A DNA stretch of 64,000 nucleotides from DASPOF01 sp035626155 (GTDB taxonomy: Bacteria > Desulfobacterota > Binatia > Binatales > Binataceae). A program made the translations under genes and the position numbers. Where the stretch lies: positions 12,902-76,901 of the forward strand of contig DASPOF010000027.1 in assembly GCA_035626155.1 (NCBI GenBank), written 5' to 3'. Below are positions 63,703 through 64,000 of the stretch, piece after piece. Position 1 is the first letter of the stretch; each line of letters opens with the position of its first letter. The notes beneath the pieces were generated by a model, which saw only the letters and a list, made by a program, of their open reading frames with translations, did no database searches and had not been told where the DNA came from.

Positions 63703-64000
63703 TCACTTGCCCAATGCTGTTGTCAGCGGCCCGCCAAGCGTGTCGGCCAGGACCGTGTTGACGAGTTGATATTCCTCGACTCTATGGTCAATTAGATCTG
63801 CTACGTAAATGTGATTGTTCTTGTCGATGGCGATCGCCGTCGGATTTCGGAGCAGGCCGGGCATCGGGCCGCGATCGGCAAAGAACATCAGAGGGTCTCC
63901 GTTGCGGTTGAACATCTGCACGTTGCTCCAGGCCGAATCGACAACGTACAGGTCCCCCAGCGTATCTATCGCAACGCCCTTGACCCGTCCGAAATGGCCG
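63703..64000 (-). CDS. NHL-repeat protein, C-terminal part (runs off the window)
   Basis: About 98 C-terminal residues with NHL repeats VAIDTLGDLYVVDSAWSN and IAIDKNNHIYVADLIDHR. It is a relative of the NHL lipoprotein at 57910. The start is beyond the right edge. It precedes the tetraheme gene and is probably part of the same cluster, which therefore extends past the window. Confidence 0.88.
   Translation of the reverse strand, partial: GHFGRVKGVAIDTLGDLYVVDSAWSNVQMFNRNGDPLMFFADRGPMPGLLRNPTAIAIDKNNHIYVADLIDHRVEEYQLVNTVLADTLGGPLTTALGK

Overview
The window is GC-rich, gene-dense DNA from a Gram-negative, diderm bacterium. It carries an Mla-type lipid transport operon, an outer-membrane beta-barrel, lipoproteins and Tat signals. 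The single-chain glycyl-tRNA synthetase, paired family III CoA-transferases, LuxC/LuxE-like pair, NrfD modules and very many c-type hemes suggest an uncultured lineage of the former deltaproteobacterial type (Desulfobacterota, Binatota or similar). This placement is inferred from gene content; there is no rRNA gene to confirm it.

Positions 1-23.6 kb are mostly ordinary chromosome, largely on the minus strand. They hold a LuxC/LuxE-like pair, a degenerate HtrA-like protein, ppdK, glyQS, a phosphodiesterase, the mlaE-mlaF-mlaD-pqiC-like operon, two overlapping CoA-transferases, PII, plsY, tRNA-Pro(CGG), a polysaccharide deacetylase, rpe, a DUF169 protein and rsmB-fmt-def. Several repeat elements interrupt this stretch: a DUF559 endonuclease gene between terminal inverted repeats and 18-bp direct repeats (7892-8508), a MITE-like inverted repeat (18.07-18.39 kb), and a 54-bp direct repeat on both sides of a small cysteine-containing secreted protein gene (18.47-19.03 kb).

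Positions 23.9-64 kb form a redox island. It starts with a histidine kinase carrying a CX4CH motif and an NtrC-type regulator. A sigma-54 promoter (27112-27127) with two upstream inverted repeats follows, and then a plus-strand cluster: cupin, two tiny membrane proteins, NrfD, NapC/NirT-like 7-heme cytochrome, 8-heme cytochrome, Tat-exported ferredoxin and a second NrfD. Next come an 11-heme cytochrome with a cytochrome b, an arylsulfatase, an SDR, and a minus-strand unit of 9-heme cytochrome, cytochrome b, heme-motif histidine kinase and NarL-type regulator. A minus-strand operon resembling the Qrc complex or alternative complex III follows (pentaheme cytochrome, MopB protein, ferredoxin, NrfD, monoheme cytochrome). 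The last block, 56.1-64 kb, looks like an outer-membrane porin-cytochrome conduit: two NHL proteins, 4-, 3-, 3- and 12-heme cytochromes and a beta-barrel.

The eleven cytochromes carry 64 heme-binding motifs and the two kinases add one each. A coherent reading is that inner-membrane quinone oxidoreductases (NrfD and cytochrome b modules) exchange electrons with periplasmic multiheme cytochromes and then with an outer-membrane conduit, under redox- or heme-responsive two-component control. The electron donor or acceptor cannot be read from the sequence. A second novelty is a secreted cysteine-bounded helical module, present once in one gene (18533-18952) and about four times in another (45628-46842).
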